A stretch of DNA of 64,000 nucleotides from NCBI RefSeq assembly GCF_932526225.1, contig NC_064046.1, positions 6,805,219 to 6,869,218 of the forward strand, read 5' to 3'. A program made the position numbers and the translations under genes. The notes beneath the pieces were generated by a model. It saw nothing but the letters and a program-made list of their open reading frames with translations. It was not told the origin of the DNA and ran no database searches. Within the stretch, counting starts at the first letter, position 1. Each line of letters starts with the position of its first letter. Of this stretch, positions 20,593 to 32,518 are shown one piece after another. Origin of the DNA: Nematostella vectensis (taxonomy: Eukaryota > Cnidaria > Anthozoa > Actiniaria > Edwardsiidae).

Positions 20593-21528
20593 TTACTCAT
20601 GGACATAGTCCTTTAGATACTTAGGCGACTTGACAGTTCTCCCAGACCTGGTTGTAAATGTTTCTGAGTTAGCTGGTTCCTGGGGAGTAAGGTCCACAAG
20701 GCTGTCTTGTCTTGTCTTTGTATTCGGTGTATCTGACTCATGAGGTTGCTCTTTGTTTACTGGACTTGATTGCTTGGTTGCTTCGGAGTGTCTCTGAAGT
20801 GTCTCCGGTCTCTGTGCCAGTACTTTGGCCTTGTAAAATTTATTGGGAATTCTTGCATTTTCAGCATTGGGTTCACTCATTGGTGCTTTTGTGAGAATCA
20901 AGTCTCTCCTATTTCTCCTGTTTTTTTCTACCTTGCTCCGTCTGTATAACATAAGATCGAGGTGTTGTGTGTTTCTTCACTACAACATCTGGTTTCCATT
21001 CATTTCCAAGTTGAACTCTGACTTGGTCTCCTGGTTGTAATAATTTGAGTTCTGAGCAACACTTTTGATCATAATAATCCTTTTGCTTCTCCTTTATTTT
21101 TTTTTTAGTTTCTCTGTAATTTCTTCTTGTCCAGGTGGTTTGAGTAGGTCAGCGGTAGCTGGAAGACTTGTTTTTAGTCTACGCCATACCATTAACTGTG
21201 CAGGTGATTTGTTGGTTCCATCAAGTGGTGTATTTCTTTAATTCAATAGACCCTTGTATGGATCCCCTTGATTTGATTTCTTTAGAATGTTCTTGACTGT
21301 TTGTATGGTTCTCTCTATTTGTCCGTTCGACTGGGCATATGTTGGTATGTAAAATTCATAGTCCTTCCCCAAATCTGCAAATTCCTTACATGCATATTGG
21401 GGCCCATTATCACTGATGATTTCATCCGGAATCCCGTACTTAGAAAACTGGTCTTTGAGAACTTTAACTGTGCTCCTGCTGTCTCCGCAAATCAGATGGT
21501 AAGTTGACTTTGTTTTCAGGCCACCCAT
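20593..21528 (-). pseudogene. Gypsy integrase C-terminal part
   Basis: Frames 21528-21238 and 20952-20593. It has the second Asp region IPDEIISDNGPQYACKEFA and the Glu helix SNGQIERTIQTVKNILKKS. The HHCC zinc-binding module and first Asp are missing, as the frame joins directly to the RNase H tail near 21528. The C-terminal tail ends TTRSGRTVKSPKYLKDYV then stop, typical of the family. Confidence 0.87.
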
Positions 21529-22360
21529 CTAAAACCACATTAGTAAGTTCCTGTAGAACTGGATCATCAGCTGTTGCTTGCTGGAATTTCTCGTATTTCT
21601 CATGTGACATGGGAAGATGTGCTGTTAGATGAACTTCATTAACTTTTAGTTCTTCGATGAGTGTCTCTGCGGTTTCTTTCAAATAGGAACGACTGAGTGT
21701 GTCTGCCAACTGCATCTGATTTCCAGGTTTGTAATGAACATTCAAGTCATATCGTTGCAAGCTCATCATCATTCGTTGTAAACGTAATGGTACCTGGTGT
21801 AAGTTCCTGGTTGTTATGCGTTCCAGTGGTTTGTGATCCGATTCAACTGTAACGGTACATCCATATATGTATTGATGGAATTTGTGACAACCATAGACAA
21901 TAGCGAGGAGTTATTTTTCTATCTGCGCGTATCTCTGTTGAGTAGGGGTCAGAGCCCTTGACGCATAAGCAATCAGCTTTCCTTCCTGTAGTAGTACTGC
22001 TCCTAGTCCTTGAGAGCTTGCGTCCACTTGCATTGTAACCGGTTTCTGCTGATCATAATATCCTAATACAGGCGTGGTAGAAACTAAGTGTTTTAGTTTA
22101 TCAAAGCTTTCCTTTTGTGCTTTCTCCCAGTGCCATTCTACATCTTTCTCCGTGAGGAGTCTCAGTGGCGCACCAACGGTTGCCAAGTTGGGTAGGAACT
22201 CTCCTAGGTATTGAATAAATCCCAGAAATGTTCTCAGTTCCTTTAGGTGGGTGGGAGGCTGCATTTCCCAACCGCTCGTACCTTCTCTGGGTCGGGCTTG
22301 AGTCCATCTTTTGTTAGGACATGCCCCACGTACGATACTTGCTTCTGCCTGACTTGACAT
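21464..22360 (-). pseudogene. Gypsy RT connection and RNase H
   Basis: Frames 22360-21911 and 21772-21464. Motifs: ELRTFLGFIQYLGEFLPNLA, VDASSQGLGAVLLQEGKLIA, YASRALTPTQQRYAQIEK, then after a stop RYDLNVHYKPGNQMQLADTL. These are RNase H of the Gypsy type with its first catalytic Asp (VDASS). A stop lies near 21910. Confidence 0.88.
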
Positions 22361-22737
22361 TTCCGTATTTTACAGTTACTCCTGTAAAATATTTGTTTGT
22401 GACTCTGTATTGGATGGGTCATCTGTTGCTGTCGGCTCCTTCGATGCATGGACATGGTTAATGCGATGAATAAGATTGAGGTCTTTGCATGCCGGTCCAC
22501 TGAGCACTGAGAATACCTTGTTCTTTCAATGTAACACTTGATTTTCAGGGACTTATCCTTGTGTTTGCAAGTAAGTTGAGCACATCCAAGTATGGGGATC
22601 ACATGTCCAGAATAAGACTTGAGCTGTGATTGTGTACTCTTGATTTCATCCTTAATTCCAAGTGACTTGTAGGTACTATAAGACATAACATTGCATTTGG
22701 CTCCAGTGTCCAATAAAAAATGTTGCTTTCTTTCCAT
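22243..22737 (-). pseudogene. Gypsy protease and fused RT remnant
   Basis: Contains the aspartic protease motif FLLDTGAKCNVMS near its start. The frame then jumps to the RT thumb (VSYVGHVLTKDGLKPDPEKV). Fingers and palm, including the YxDD catalytic motif, are missing, so a deletion of several hundred base pairs is inferred. Confidence 0.85.
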
Positions 22738-23616
22738 TTATTTCCAGTTCTTCTTTCCAGTCACTGTTTATGGAGTTAACAGAGTTAATGTCAATGCAGC
22801 CCATATACAACAATTCATCATCATCCTCTTCTTCTGTGCGCTCGTCTGTTGTGTCATCGTCAACACACTTCACTGAAGTGACTTTGGACTTGCACATCTT
22901 TGAAAAGTGATTCATTTTGGAACATTTAATACATTGCTTTCCTGTAGCGGGGCATTTATCTTTGCCATTTTTGTATCCACACTTTCCACATATTGGTGCT
23001 GGTGTCTTGTTTTGCCCTTTGTATTTTTTCGATTGTTCCTTTGATCTTGACTGTGTCTTGAACACACCTCTTTCATTGTTTTGAGCTGTATCTGAGATTG
23101 CTCCATTGTGATGGCAATGTCAATTGCTTTTTCTAGTGTCAAGTCCGATCCCTCTTGGATGAGGTTTTCTCTCAGCTTCGAAGACTTGCATCCGATCACA
23201 ATTCTGTCTCTCACATGCTCATCTTGTTCAGTGTAGCCGCAATCTTTGACTAGAAGCCTGAGATCTGTAAAGAATTGTTCAAACGGCTCATTTGCGTCTT
23301 GCGTCTTTGTGTGGAATTTATATCTGGAGAAGATTCTGTTGGACTTCACATACGCTTCGTACTAATCGTAGTAAGTTTTTAGCTTTTTTTCGTCTCCTTC
23401 TTCCAGAGTCCACGTCTGAAATATATCACGTCCCTTCTCACCTACCCAGATCATTAGGAAGTTGCATTTCTGTTCCTCGGACTTCGACTGCAAAGGACTA
23501 CCAAACAAACATAAACTGTGCGTGACGTTTGAACGACGTCCATGCCATTGGCAAGTCTTTACTTGTCCAATCCATTCTAGGCGTATTTGAGTTCGAAATT
23601 CCTTCCATCTTCTCAT
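22700..23616 (-). pseudogene. Gypsy gag with zinc knuckle, frameshifted
   Basis: Frames 23616-23362, 23349-22912 and 23065-22676 together make a capsid-like protein (FLMIWVGEKGRDIFQTW; YEAYVKSNRIFSRYKF; EPFEQFFTDLRLLVKDCGY). A CCHC knuckle follows (CIKCSKMNHFSKMC), preceded by a CGKCGYKNGKDKC cluster. An in-frame TAG near 23363 and a frame change near 23040 break it. This is the standard order for Gypsy elements. Confidence 0.88.
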
Positions 23617-23702
23617 CAGTATCTTCTTTACACTTTTCTCTGGCTTATACCGTTTGGATTCAGGGAGGATGGGTTCTTTTTCCTTGTGGTTTCACAGGAT
23701 TT

Positions 23703-23796
23703 TGTAATGTTGTGTGCGAGTCGCCATATTGGAATTCAAAACTGCTTTATTCCCAAGATGCATCGCGACACATTGGTGATGGTAACATACATTACA
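23703..23796 (-). repeat. 5' LTR of Gypsy element (94 bp)
   Basis: Upstream LTR in element (minus) orientation, bounded by the ATTGT duplication at 23797-23801. No ordinary TGG-starting primer-binding site is evident directly after it. Confidence 0.9.
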
Positions 23797-24156
23797 ATTG
23801 TATTGATTTGGGTTTCCTGTGGAACAAGCCGCCGCCATCTTGGAAACGAAATCTCCCGTCCCCTCCCCCGATGCGCAATAAGTAGTCTATGCGTTGCCTT
23901 CCCGCCCAGCTCGTTTTTAATTTGTTGAAGGCAGCCACGCTTACGACCTTTTTCGATGATTAAAAAACTGAATACTTAGTTTTTTTAGTATTCCAAGTAT
24001 GTGCTGATGGTTTAAAAAACGATATTCCCCAGTCGAGGCAGAAATAAGATTTTTTATATTTTCGGACAGTTGTTCAGATAGCGTGAACTCCAAAAAAAGC
24101 CTTTAAAATATGGCTTGTATAAAACGTTTTGTGCATGACCCTAGTCATGAGCCTAC

Positions 24157-26509
24157 TTAATAGCGGAGCTAAGCGCGGCCGCATGCCCCATAGGCATAGA
24201 AATATGGTATAGGTATGCGACTTGGTTTTTGTGGTCATCGCGCGGGTACCCTGTGGTGTCACTCGCCAGCCAGCCAGCCAGCCAGTCAGCCGCACGACTC
24301 CCAGGCCCCACTCGGCCCCGAAATGGCGACTAGATACAAGCACGGAGCAAGGGAAAAAGTTCTTGTCGATTATGCGATGATTATTTATTTTGCCTCAAAT
24401 TTTGTGACTTAAGGATAAAGTCAACTAGAGGAGATCTACTAACATTCATTCACCCCAAGATTTATCTGGTTTTAGCTAGTAAATTTAAGCAAGTAACAGT
24501 TCACATTAAAAAGCGAAAAGAACCACAAGAAAACGATCAAAAGAACAATGCAAGGTGAGTTTCGGACGACGATTTGTATTGTCTATTGAGAATATGACAG
24601 TTATTAGGCTTTTTGTTGTCCTTTTTGTATGCTTTGAGAATGCGAGTACTTAACTTAGTAATCAAATTATTTGAGCATAACAGGTTTTGTTTTGACATTC
24701 TTCGTTTTATCTATATTCTTGATTGTGTTGAATAAAATACAATACAACAAAAACTTGAATTCGTCTTTAATAAGACTTCTTCAGGGCAGATTGATTGTGT
24801 TGAGATATTTCATAAAGGCTAACCAATATCGTGTTGCATTTGTCAAATACTGCTAAAGAAGACCGTTCTTGTCTTTATATCCTGTGCTCTTAGTCCTAAG
24901 AATATACATATCCTTAGAAGATACAGCAGCTTTTTCAACTTACAAGAAAAATTTTCCTTACCGAGGATAAAAACAAAACAAAATTTAACCCCTGTTGCCA
25001 ATATGTATTGTTATTGTCTGCATCTTACATCTCATGTGTTTATTATTATGTTTTCAAATATTTGTGGAAATTAGTCAGATTATAAATGTCTTGATGAAAA
25101 GATTGTTTTGAAAGAAATGTTACTCTTTTATGAACCAGGGACTACCTGAGGGCCAAGATGAATGCTAAAGACTGGAAGACATGAGAATTGAAAACCATGT
25201 CTTGAAAGACATGTCTGAAAGACAGTAGGGAGTTCTTATTCACTAGTCATTTGATACCCCCACACACATGGTCCCAGGAAAGGGTGGGGGATTAGACTTT
25301 AATAAAAGCCTGTTTCCAAGTTAAGAGTCAAAAACAGTCAATACCACCACCCCTCTTGATATATTCTGGTTAAAAAGTAATCTAAAACCCCACATTAACC
25401 CCTGACTTCCCCAGGACCATAAGGGAGGGGGCTCAAATGACTAGGGCATTACTATGCGATTCAGCAGTACACACTCAATAGGTTTTTTTTAGAACAAGAT
25501 ACTTACTTTTATTAAGGGAAGGGTTTTTTAGGGCAGGATAGTTAAACTTTATAACACTAGCAACAACCTTGTTCTTTTTCAATAATAGAATTCTGTTCAC
25601 ATAGCTTGGATAGCATAGACATGGCCTCTTTAGAGGCCTGTGGTTATGAAAGGGTTAAGATAATGGGAAAGGGGAAATTTCAAGAAATGCTCAATCAAAT
25701 TATTTTCATTACTGTTATATTTTTTTCAACAAACCTTTCAAGTTGAGTCAATTCCTTTTATATCTCCTCCCCAGTCGACTATTTTTTAGTCAATTGATAT
25801 TATTTCCTTCCTCTCTACCCCAAACATAGATCAATGAAAGGGTTTGGTTTGAAATTAGAAGTTAGCATTTTAGCACTGTCAGTGATGCCTTAGATGTTTT
25901 TTTTAGGATTTGCTTCCAAAATCAATTTGTTTTTTCTTCATTGCATTCATTTTGGAGTAGGCCACCAACAACAAGGCCACTATATAGTAAATGGTGGGTG
26001 CACCAATATGTAATGCATGAAAGGAGATATATTTTTGGATTTTAATTTTCAGACATTTTTCTGAATATTCGGTCCAATGAATGAGAGAATCGCCACTAAA
26101 TCAATACATAAAAATTACAGTATGGCATCTAAACAGTCTAAATATATTATTTCAAATCTGTGGAATGCTGTTTCATCCATGACCTATTCTGGACAAGGGC
26201 AAAGCTTGTCGGAGTATTGTTTTGATTAAAAAATATATATTTATAAACTTCTATGATGGGACATAAGAATTTACCATTAGACTCTTGACAACTTTGACAG
26301 CAATATTCACACCAGGAATTGTGTTTGTTAACTTTGATGTACTGCATAATTTAAATTATTATAATTATTATTGTACCATTTGGTTGGTACAATAAATAAA
26401 TCTCAGTAAAGATCAGGATCCTAGATCCCCAAAAAATACCTCAATCAGTCAACACAGAAGGTGTTCAATGCTGGCTCCGCTTTAAGGCAGTGCCTAAATC
26501 TATATATTA
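24157..26509 (-). mobile_element. Right arm of giant inverted repeat
   Basis: Reverse complement of the left arm. It contains the piggyBac left terminus and first 150 bp in inverted orientation near 25500-25660, but jumps at 25502 over the 2.1 kb present in the left arm. It therefore shows a deletion, not an empty site. Its outer end mirrors TTTAGGCAC at 13626. Confidence 0.85.
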
Positions 26510-28117
26510 GTCACCGCATATATGTAGTTCTTTAAGTATGGCAAGTTTCTCAAAAGAGTACGAAATATAATACTAGCAACCACTACCAGTATCGTGCTTT
26601 TATGCAGTGACATACTTTTCTCCTAGCATAGTAGTAACACTCACAGATGGATACTGCGTCTATTAAAATCAACGCGAGAACAAAACAAACTAAACAAATC
26701 CCGAATACGTACATAACCGCTGGTACCACGGGCTATAGGATAATTTATTTAACTTATATCCTATTTAACTCATATCCTGGTGCAAGAATCATGTGAAAAA
26801 AGCGGCGCTTTTCTCGGGAAATTCACGCGACTAGCTAACAGAACAGTGCACTCGAGAATGGCGCTGAAAACGGAGCCATGGACACTTCAAGTGGTAATGG
26901 CGAATGAGCTGCTTCTCTGAGTTACAGTCACTGATTTCCAGATAAAAGGTAAAGTTTATTTTAGAAGTGTTATGCCTCATTGGTAAGTGTATGCGGTTGC
27001 TTCCACTGTTTGTAGATTGTGAGTTGTAAGGCCTTTTTGAAGAAAGAACCGGTATTTGGTGTCGAGTTATGATTCGAAATTCTTGTTGACATTGCATTTA
27101 ACCTTGCCTTTATATATCTAGGTGATAACCTTGCCTAGTCTCGTGAAAACCTATCGGTTTTACATGTTTGTGTTTTAATCAAGAAATTTGAGAATGTTAA
27201 AGTCAAAGGAAGGCGCGATGTTTTAGTAGCAGCAACAACGAATTGCCGCCATTAGTCGTTGTTATCAAACACTATTTTTCACTCCCTAAGTTTTCTCTGT
27301 TTCTGATTCTTATTGATAAAATAACCTGATTTGGAGAACGTATTTGAGTTAGCTATCTTAGATCGGCGTATTTTTGTTAAAACAGGGCTTAGAGCCTCAA
27401 GTCTAATTCTGATGTGCAGGTTATAGTGTATACATAGTGTATAAAACCTATAGGAGTTTATTACAAAAGTTATTGTGAATTACTCACGACAGTCTTCCGA
27501 AATCCGCTCTATGAGACTATAAATGTACTTACTTGCGGTCTTTCTATACCTAATAAGTAACGATTTTCAGGCACAATATATAATTTATTGTACATTATGA
27601 AAACGGGGACCTGTTTTGTTTCCCCAACTATCATTCGTGTAAAAGAATTACTTTGCTTGGTTACACAAATAATATACTTACATATGATTGAAGCAATAAG
27701 AATGAAAAGAGATATATCCTTTCATGTAAATCTATTTCAGGTAAATACTTTATTCGCCAAATTCAAAATCTAGGTAAAATCACGATAACACCCTAGGCAA
27801 ATGCAGCGTTCTCCTGTGATACCCTGTGTTACGCCCAAATAACTCATGTATTGATTAAAGTTGTCTATCTCCTCAACAGAGGTGTTTCGTTGGACCCTGG
27901 TGTTCGGCAAGAGTACGGTCCTCTCCACCTGGTGCCTCCCACACACAGCATGTCGTGCAGATGCGGCTGTGTTTAGTAGGATGGCCTCTGGATTTTTTTT
28001 TTTTTTGCCGTATCTAGTCCGCTTAGCGCGGAACACGCTTTCCTTTTCCTCAAGGTAGCGCCAGAACTACCGGCAGGCGAAATTGAAAGCCACGTCACTC
28101 AAAACCAGTGCAATATC
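26510..28117. other. No recognised gene; one possible first exon and one unplaced frame
   Basis: At about 26858 an ATG in GAGAATGGCGCTG opens a short frame running to a possible donor at GTAATG, but nothing downstream supports a gene. A frame at 27770-28036 (-) ends in a CICLGCYRDF cysteine pair and resembles a fragment of a zinc-binding transposon or repeat ORF; I cannot name it. Confidence 0.45.
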
Positions 28118-28317
28118 CAGGCCCGTACCCAGGATTTTTCTTTGGGGGGGGGGGGGGGGGGGTGCGAAATCCGAAAAAGTGGACCTAATTTTTCTGGGGG
28201 AGGGAGGAGGTTTTCTGATAAAAATCTGACCGAGAACCGAAAGTAGACTTTCGGCCGTTGTGGGGTGCGTTCGCACCCCCTGCACCCCCCCCCCCCCCCC
28301 CTCCGGGTATGGGCCTG
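28118..28317. mobile_element. Short MITE-like element with 13-bp terminal inverted repeats
   Basis: The ends CAGGCCCGTACCC and GGGTATGGGCCTG pair at 12 of 13 positions. Inside are long G and C homopolymers (28145-28162 and 28285-28300) that could pair. ATAT lies next to both ends, one base out of register on the left. Confidence 0.65.
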
Positions 28318-31300
28318 ATATGAGCTTTGTTTAGTGTCATAGATTATGAGAATAAAATTTGCATACTAAATTATGAAAATAGTCGGTTTAAACAAAAAAT
28401 TCTACCCCAAGAACCGGTTAAACAGTCTTATCGTAAGCCAAAGTGATATTTAAGTCTGTTCGCGATCTCATCCTTTTACGTAAGAGGGTATTAGAAACGG
28501 AAAGAAACCGCGTTACAATTTAGTTTCTTGCGTGACTAAGCATGCATGGAATGTTACAAGCTGGTGGTTTTCCCTATTCAGCCGCTAAACACGAGTGAGC
28601 GCACTATAATTTCCGGTGAAAGCAACCAAACAACGTGGGTTTGAATTTCGTGTCTTGTTTGGCGAAGGGCAAACCGACAAAGTTTCTACTTCGTATATAA
28701 ATAGATAAGTAACTAAAGAACAACTAGCGATACATGATTTCTTATTCGCTGGCTTATGACATGGTGCACAAAAAATATTTTTATACGCGAACACAAACTT
28801 ACGCAACCATAGGACATGTTTAGCACTTTCGAACATTACTTTATTCTGCCGAGCCCTCCTGACATACTGACGTTAGGCACATATTTTTGAAGTATTACTT
28901 TACAAATGCCTCGTACAAACTTCTTAATAATATTCTATCGTTTCCTGGATATTCGAGCTTAAAGTCGTAAGTTAACAGGTGCTCGGAGCTACTGAATACA
29001 GCTTGTGTCAAATATTTATTTGTTGTATCTCGGTATTGCGTTCTTTTGTCTCCAAAATTTCCTGACTTCGAGGGGAATGATTGTAGAGCCGCCAGGGAAA
29101 GTTTCATTTGGTTACTTGGCTTATGACATAAGTTACCCGAAAATTCGAAAGTTTAGAAAGTCGCCAGAAACGTACCAGAAACAGCTTCGTAAAAACGGTA
29201 GAATGCATCACTTTAATGTTGTTTCTACAAATTCTAATTACTAGCACATTATTATAAGACTCTTTTCTTTTTAAAGTGCGCTGCCAAACGTCTAGGTACT
29301 AATATTTTCGAAGAGTTATTTGCCTCAAATTTCACGCCGTTGTTATTAGGTGAAAGAGTCTGCCCGTTGCCTAGCAAAACAGCACCTCATTAAATGCATG
29401 GCCCGGGTGTGAAAACTCATTAATTCACACTCAGTCCGTAGACTGGTTTGTACTTGCTTAAAGTCGCATTGTCACCAGTTTACTTCCAGAGGTCCGACGG
29501 AAACCTCAACCGTTAAAAGACAAAAGAATCTATTAAAATCCGAGATATTTAATAGGCCATCCGTTCTAAATTATCAATCACATCCTCAAAGAAACTTCCA
29601 ATAGACACACCGCTTTCAATATTTTGAAATATTTTTCGCGTTTTCCGTTAAAAATAATCGAATATTGTTATGTATTCAACCGGAAGTAAACTGGTGAACA
29701 TGCGGCTTTAAGACGGAGATGTTAGAGGAAATTGATTGAGATCACAGTGGCTTTCATTTCAATACATGTGTTGCCAGTGCAGGAACACAAAAATTTTCGT
29801 TCCTCCAGCAAATTGTCAAGTTATTAATTGACCGGACTTCGGCGAACTCTCGTTGCGACACCGTGCGCCATTAACGAATGCAACACAGAGATCAGACTGA
29901 TTTTATAGTTAAATTGAAAGTTTCATTCTTGCCTTCAATAAAATTTAACAGGAAAGCCCCGAAAAGTCAGCTAAAGCATTTTATCAAAATATATTCTCGC
30001 TAAGTTTAACTGCCGCTTTTGTGTACATTTCCCTTTTGATGACAAGTCCAAAGCAGTCCCAGCTCCCCCAAAATCGTGTATTACACGTGAATTTTACAAC
30101 AACAGGGCATGTTCTAAGTTTTTTAAAACTTAAAAGGCAATTTTTATTGACAACATTTCACAAAAAAACGCTTTACTAGTCCCCTCTCAGAACAGCCGTA
30201 TTCCGAGTTTCGAATAAACAACCATTGCCTGGGCTACCTGTGGTTGAACATTCTATTTATTGTGTATGAGCCTTACGAAAGAAAACCATTAGCGGAAAAT
30301 AACGAAAACCACGGATTATGCCTGGCAAAAGCGATAATTGCCGCTAAGAGTTGCCGCAGAGTGGTCTGCTACTGCATATGTCTGTTAGGCTCTTTTATTT
30401 GTGTTTGCTTGAGTAGTCCTTGGGGAATCTTTACAGGAAATCTACAGTAGATGTCTTGAAGCAGCTGAAAATATCTGTAATTTGGGCCGTGTCGCGTATT
30501 GCCCCGAAATAAAAATAATAATTCCACCATGAGTCGCTCTGTTCTCGCTCTCACCCTTTCAGTGAGCCATGACTTACCGTAAGTGTCCGGCTAGGCTAGC
30601 CTTGTCTGCTTTGTTAGAATACTACTAAACTGCAGTATGGTTTATCATACTAATCAATATCATTAATTCAGTTAGACCTAATTAGACCTTATGTGATTAT
30701 AAATAATAAAACTCAGGTGTAACATGCCAATGTGCAAGGCCATTATCTGGACAGCATATTTAATTTCCTGACGTGTAGCGCAACTGGCATGCTGAGCCAT
30801 TGTCATTGCATCAACATCAAAAGTATCTGATTCGTAATTATATGGTTTCGGGTAGAGATGTGCATTTTTATCTTGGCTATGGGCCTAATTGCACTAGGAG
30901 GACAAAGTTTGTCTGGCCAGATTTACAGCCGATTGGCTTGTAAATCGCATTTGCACTAAGAGGTCAAACAAAAAGCCGAACGCGACCCAAACGTCATTCA
31001 AAATTATACTCGGGTTTCTCACGCGAAAAAGCCGAGTTGCAGAATTTGTTAACGTTTGATCGCAATGCTTCCTTGGAATATTTGTGCACAACTCATCGCC
31101 TTACTTTTAGTAAATTCATCCTATGAATATCAAGAACAACAACTTCTGCTCTAGTCAAGCTTGGTGTTAATTGAAAAACATGTCAGATTTGACGTTTAGC
31201 CTAGTTCTGGCCGCCTCCAGAGCAGGCCAGCGGCGCCTTTGAAGATTGTTCGGCTGCGACAAAAATTGTCCTGGTCGAACAAACGCATTCGCACATGTTT

Positions 31301-31592
31301 CCCGCTAGCGTTGTCAAAACAAACAAACTTTTGCCTTGTGTGGAAAGTTGCCTCAAATGGGAATCTATTAGGAAGCGCTACATACCCTCCCTGGTCGTAA
31401 TCGGCGGGCTGGCTCCCCCCCCCCCCGTCATCTCCATCGGTCTCGTGAGGTTGTCATAGCCCCCCTTCCCACCATCATCGGGCCGTAAGGTTACCGGCGG
31501 GCTCCAACACCCCCCCCCCCCTCCCCAAAAAAGGTCGGTGGCGGCGGGTCATACCCCACCCCTAAATCGGGTCCCTAGCTTGGCCGATTGTT
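28318..31592. other. No recognised gene
   Basis: AT-rich sequence with only short, unsupported open frames on both strands. Poly(C) runs occur at about 31420 and 31508, and GC content rises from about 31200 onward. Confidence 0.6.
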
Positions 31593-32000
31593 TTGACCTC
31601 GTCCCTAACCATGAGTAGCATAATGCCCGGTCCTATAACAAGGGTCATTCCAGTGAAACCTGGTACTAGCGTGGGCAAAAAAGCCGCGCCCCAGCTGCAA
31701 AGGGCTTTTTCGCATAACCGGAATCTTAAGCAAAAGCCTGAAAAGGGCTATCGTATGGGGTGGTTCAGTGAAATCGACTGGCACGCACCGCCCAGCCCGC
31801 CGCACTCCCCAGCCCGTTTTCCTATATTTTCTTTGTCTCCCGATGCTCTCTCCATGGGTAATGCAATACCGGGGGTATACAATATAGGGTCTTTTAGTAA
31901 AATCGGGTAGCGTGCGCAAAAGGCTCCGCACCAGCCACTGAGGGTTTTCACATAATTGGAAACCGCAAAAGCATGTGCCCGTTAGAGTGAAAGAATCAGG
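31593..32000 (+). repeat. Two diverged copies of a roughly 250-bp GC-rich sequence
   Basis: 31650-31745 and 31900-31985 share the order GTGGGCAAAA or GTGCGCAAAA, CCGC.CCAG, AGGG.TTTT.CATAA, GGAA. The open frame 31593-31910 (+) crosses this and has no known domain, so I treat it as repeat rather than gene. Confidence 0.4.
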
Positions 32001-32207
32001 GGGGCTCAGGATGCTCCGCCAAGTACCTTGACAAAATCGGGATAACCTAAGGATATCAGAGACTGACCCCCCTTGATGTGTAACATGTGGGAACCCAGCT
32101 ATGCTTAGCAGGGCGTGTCGCACGCGCAATACAGCCAATTCTCACACACCATCCGCCCATTTAGACCTATTTCTGGATTGGTATATGCGAGCAAACTATG
32201 TGCATAA

Positions 32208-32486
32208 CTGTGTCAGTGGCTCACGATTTGGAGCTTAGCTCATTGCGGAAAATGTTGCATCTATGAGCATTGCAAGATACATCGCGCTAGGTTGAGGAAG
32301 GGCGCAGTCGAATCTCATCCCTGTAGAAAATGTGGAGTGGAGACCCAGTCCGAGGCTAGGCTTTGCGAGGCCTGTGGTAATAACCCTGTAAAAAACAAGC
32401 TTGTTTACAAAAAACAGCGGGCTCGAAGGATATTCCCCTTTGTCCTAGCAGAGCTGAGAGGTCGCTTTAGTCGATTTTCGATTTAG
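32208..32486 (+). pseudogene. Unrecognised zinc-ribbon-like ORF
   Basis: After an in-frame TAA the frame is open for about 92 codons with two cysteine clusters: HCGKCC and HCKIH, then CRKCG and CEACG. The spacing suggests two zinc-binding ribbons. A basic stretch (KQRARR) follows. There is no early ATG; the first start-like codon is TTG at 32292, so the 5' end may be lost. Only 32 bases separate its stop from the next ORF's ATG, an arrangement more like a virus or mobile element than an animal gene. No homologue recognised. Confidence 0.45.
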
Positions 32487-32518
32487 AGATATGCCACCCA
32501 GAGAGTATACCCACTAAG

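Larger units (their letters stand above)
20325..23796 (-). mobile_element. Ty3/Gypsy LTR retrotransposon, internally deleted, 94-bp LTRs, 5-bp TSD
   Basis: Direct repeats 20325-20418 and 23703-23796 differ at only a few positions. Both begin TGTAA and end TTACA. The flanks carry ATTGT on each side (20320-20324 and 23797-23801), a 5-bp target duplication. The internal coding order on the minus strand is gag, protease, RT remnant, RNase H, integrase. Total length is 3.47 kb with most of the RT palm and the front of integrase missing. The LTRs are very short for Gypsy and contain GGGAATAAAGC in element orientation, a likely poly(A) signal. Confidence 0.93.

Noticed and set aside
17374-24856. Identical 61-codon frames at 17374-17559 (-) and 24671-24856 (+)
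   Set aside because: They are the same sequence in the two arms of the inverted repeat. No frame-specific conservation can be shown, because the DNA itself is nearly identical.
31605-32138. 177-codon minus-strand frame
   Set aside because: Lies over the diverged tandem GC-rich repeat; no domain, and the opposite strand is equally open.
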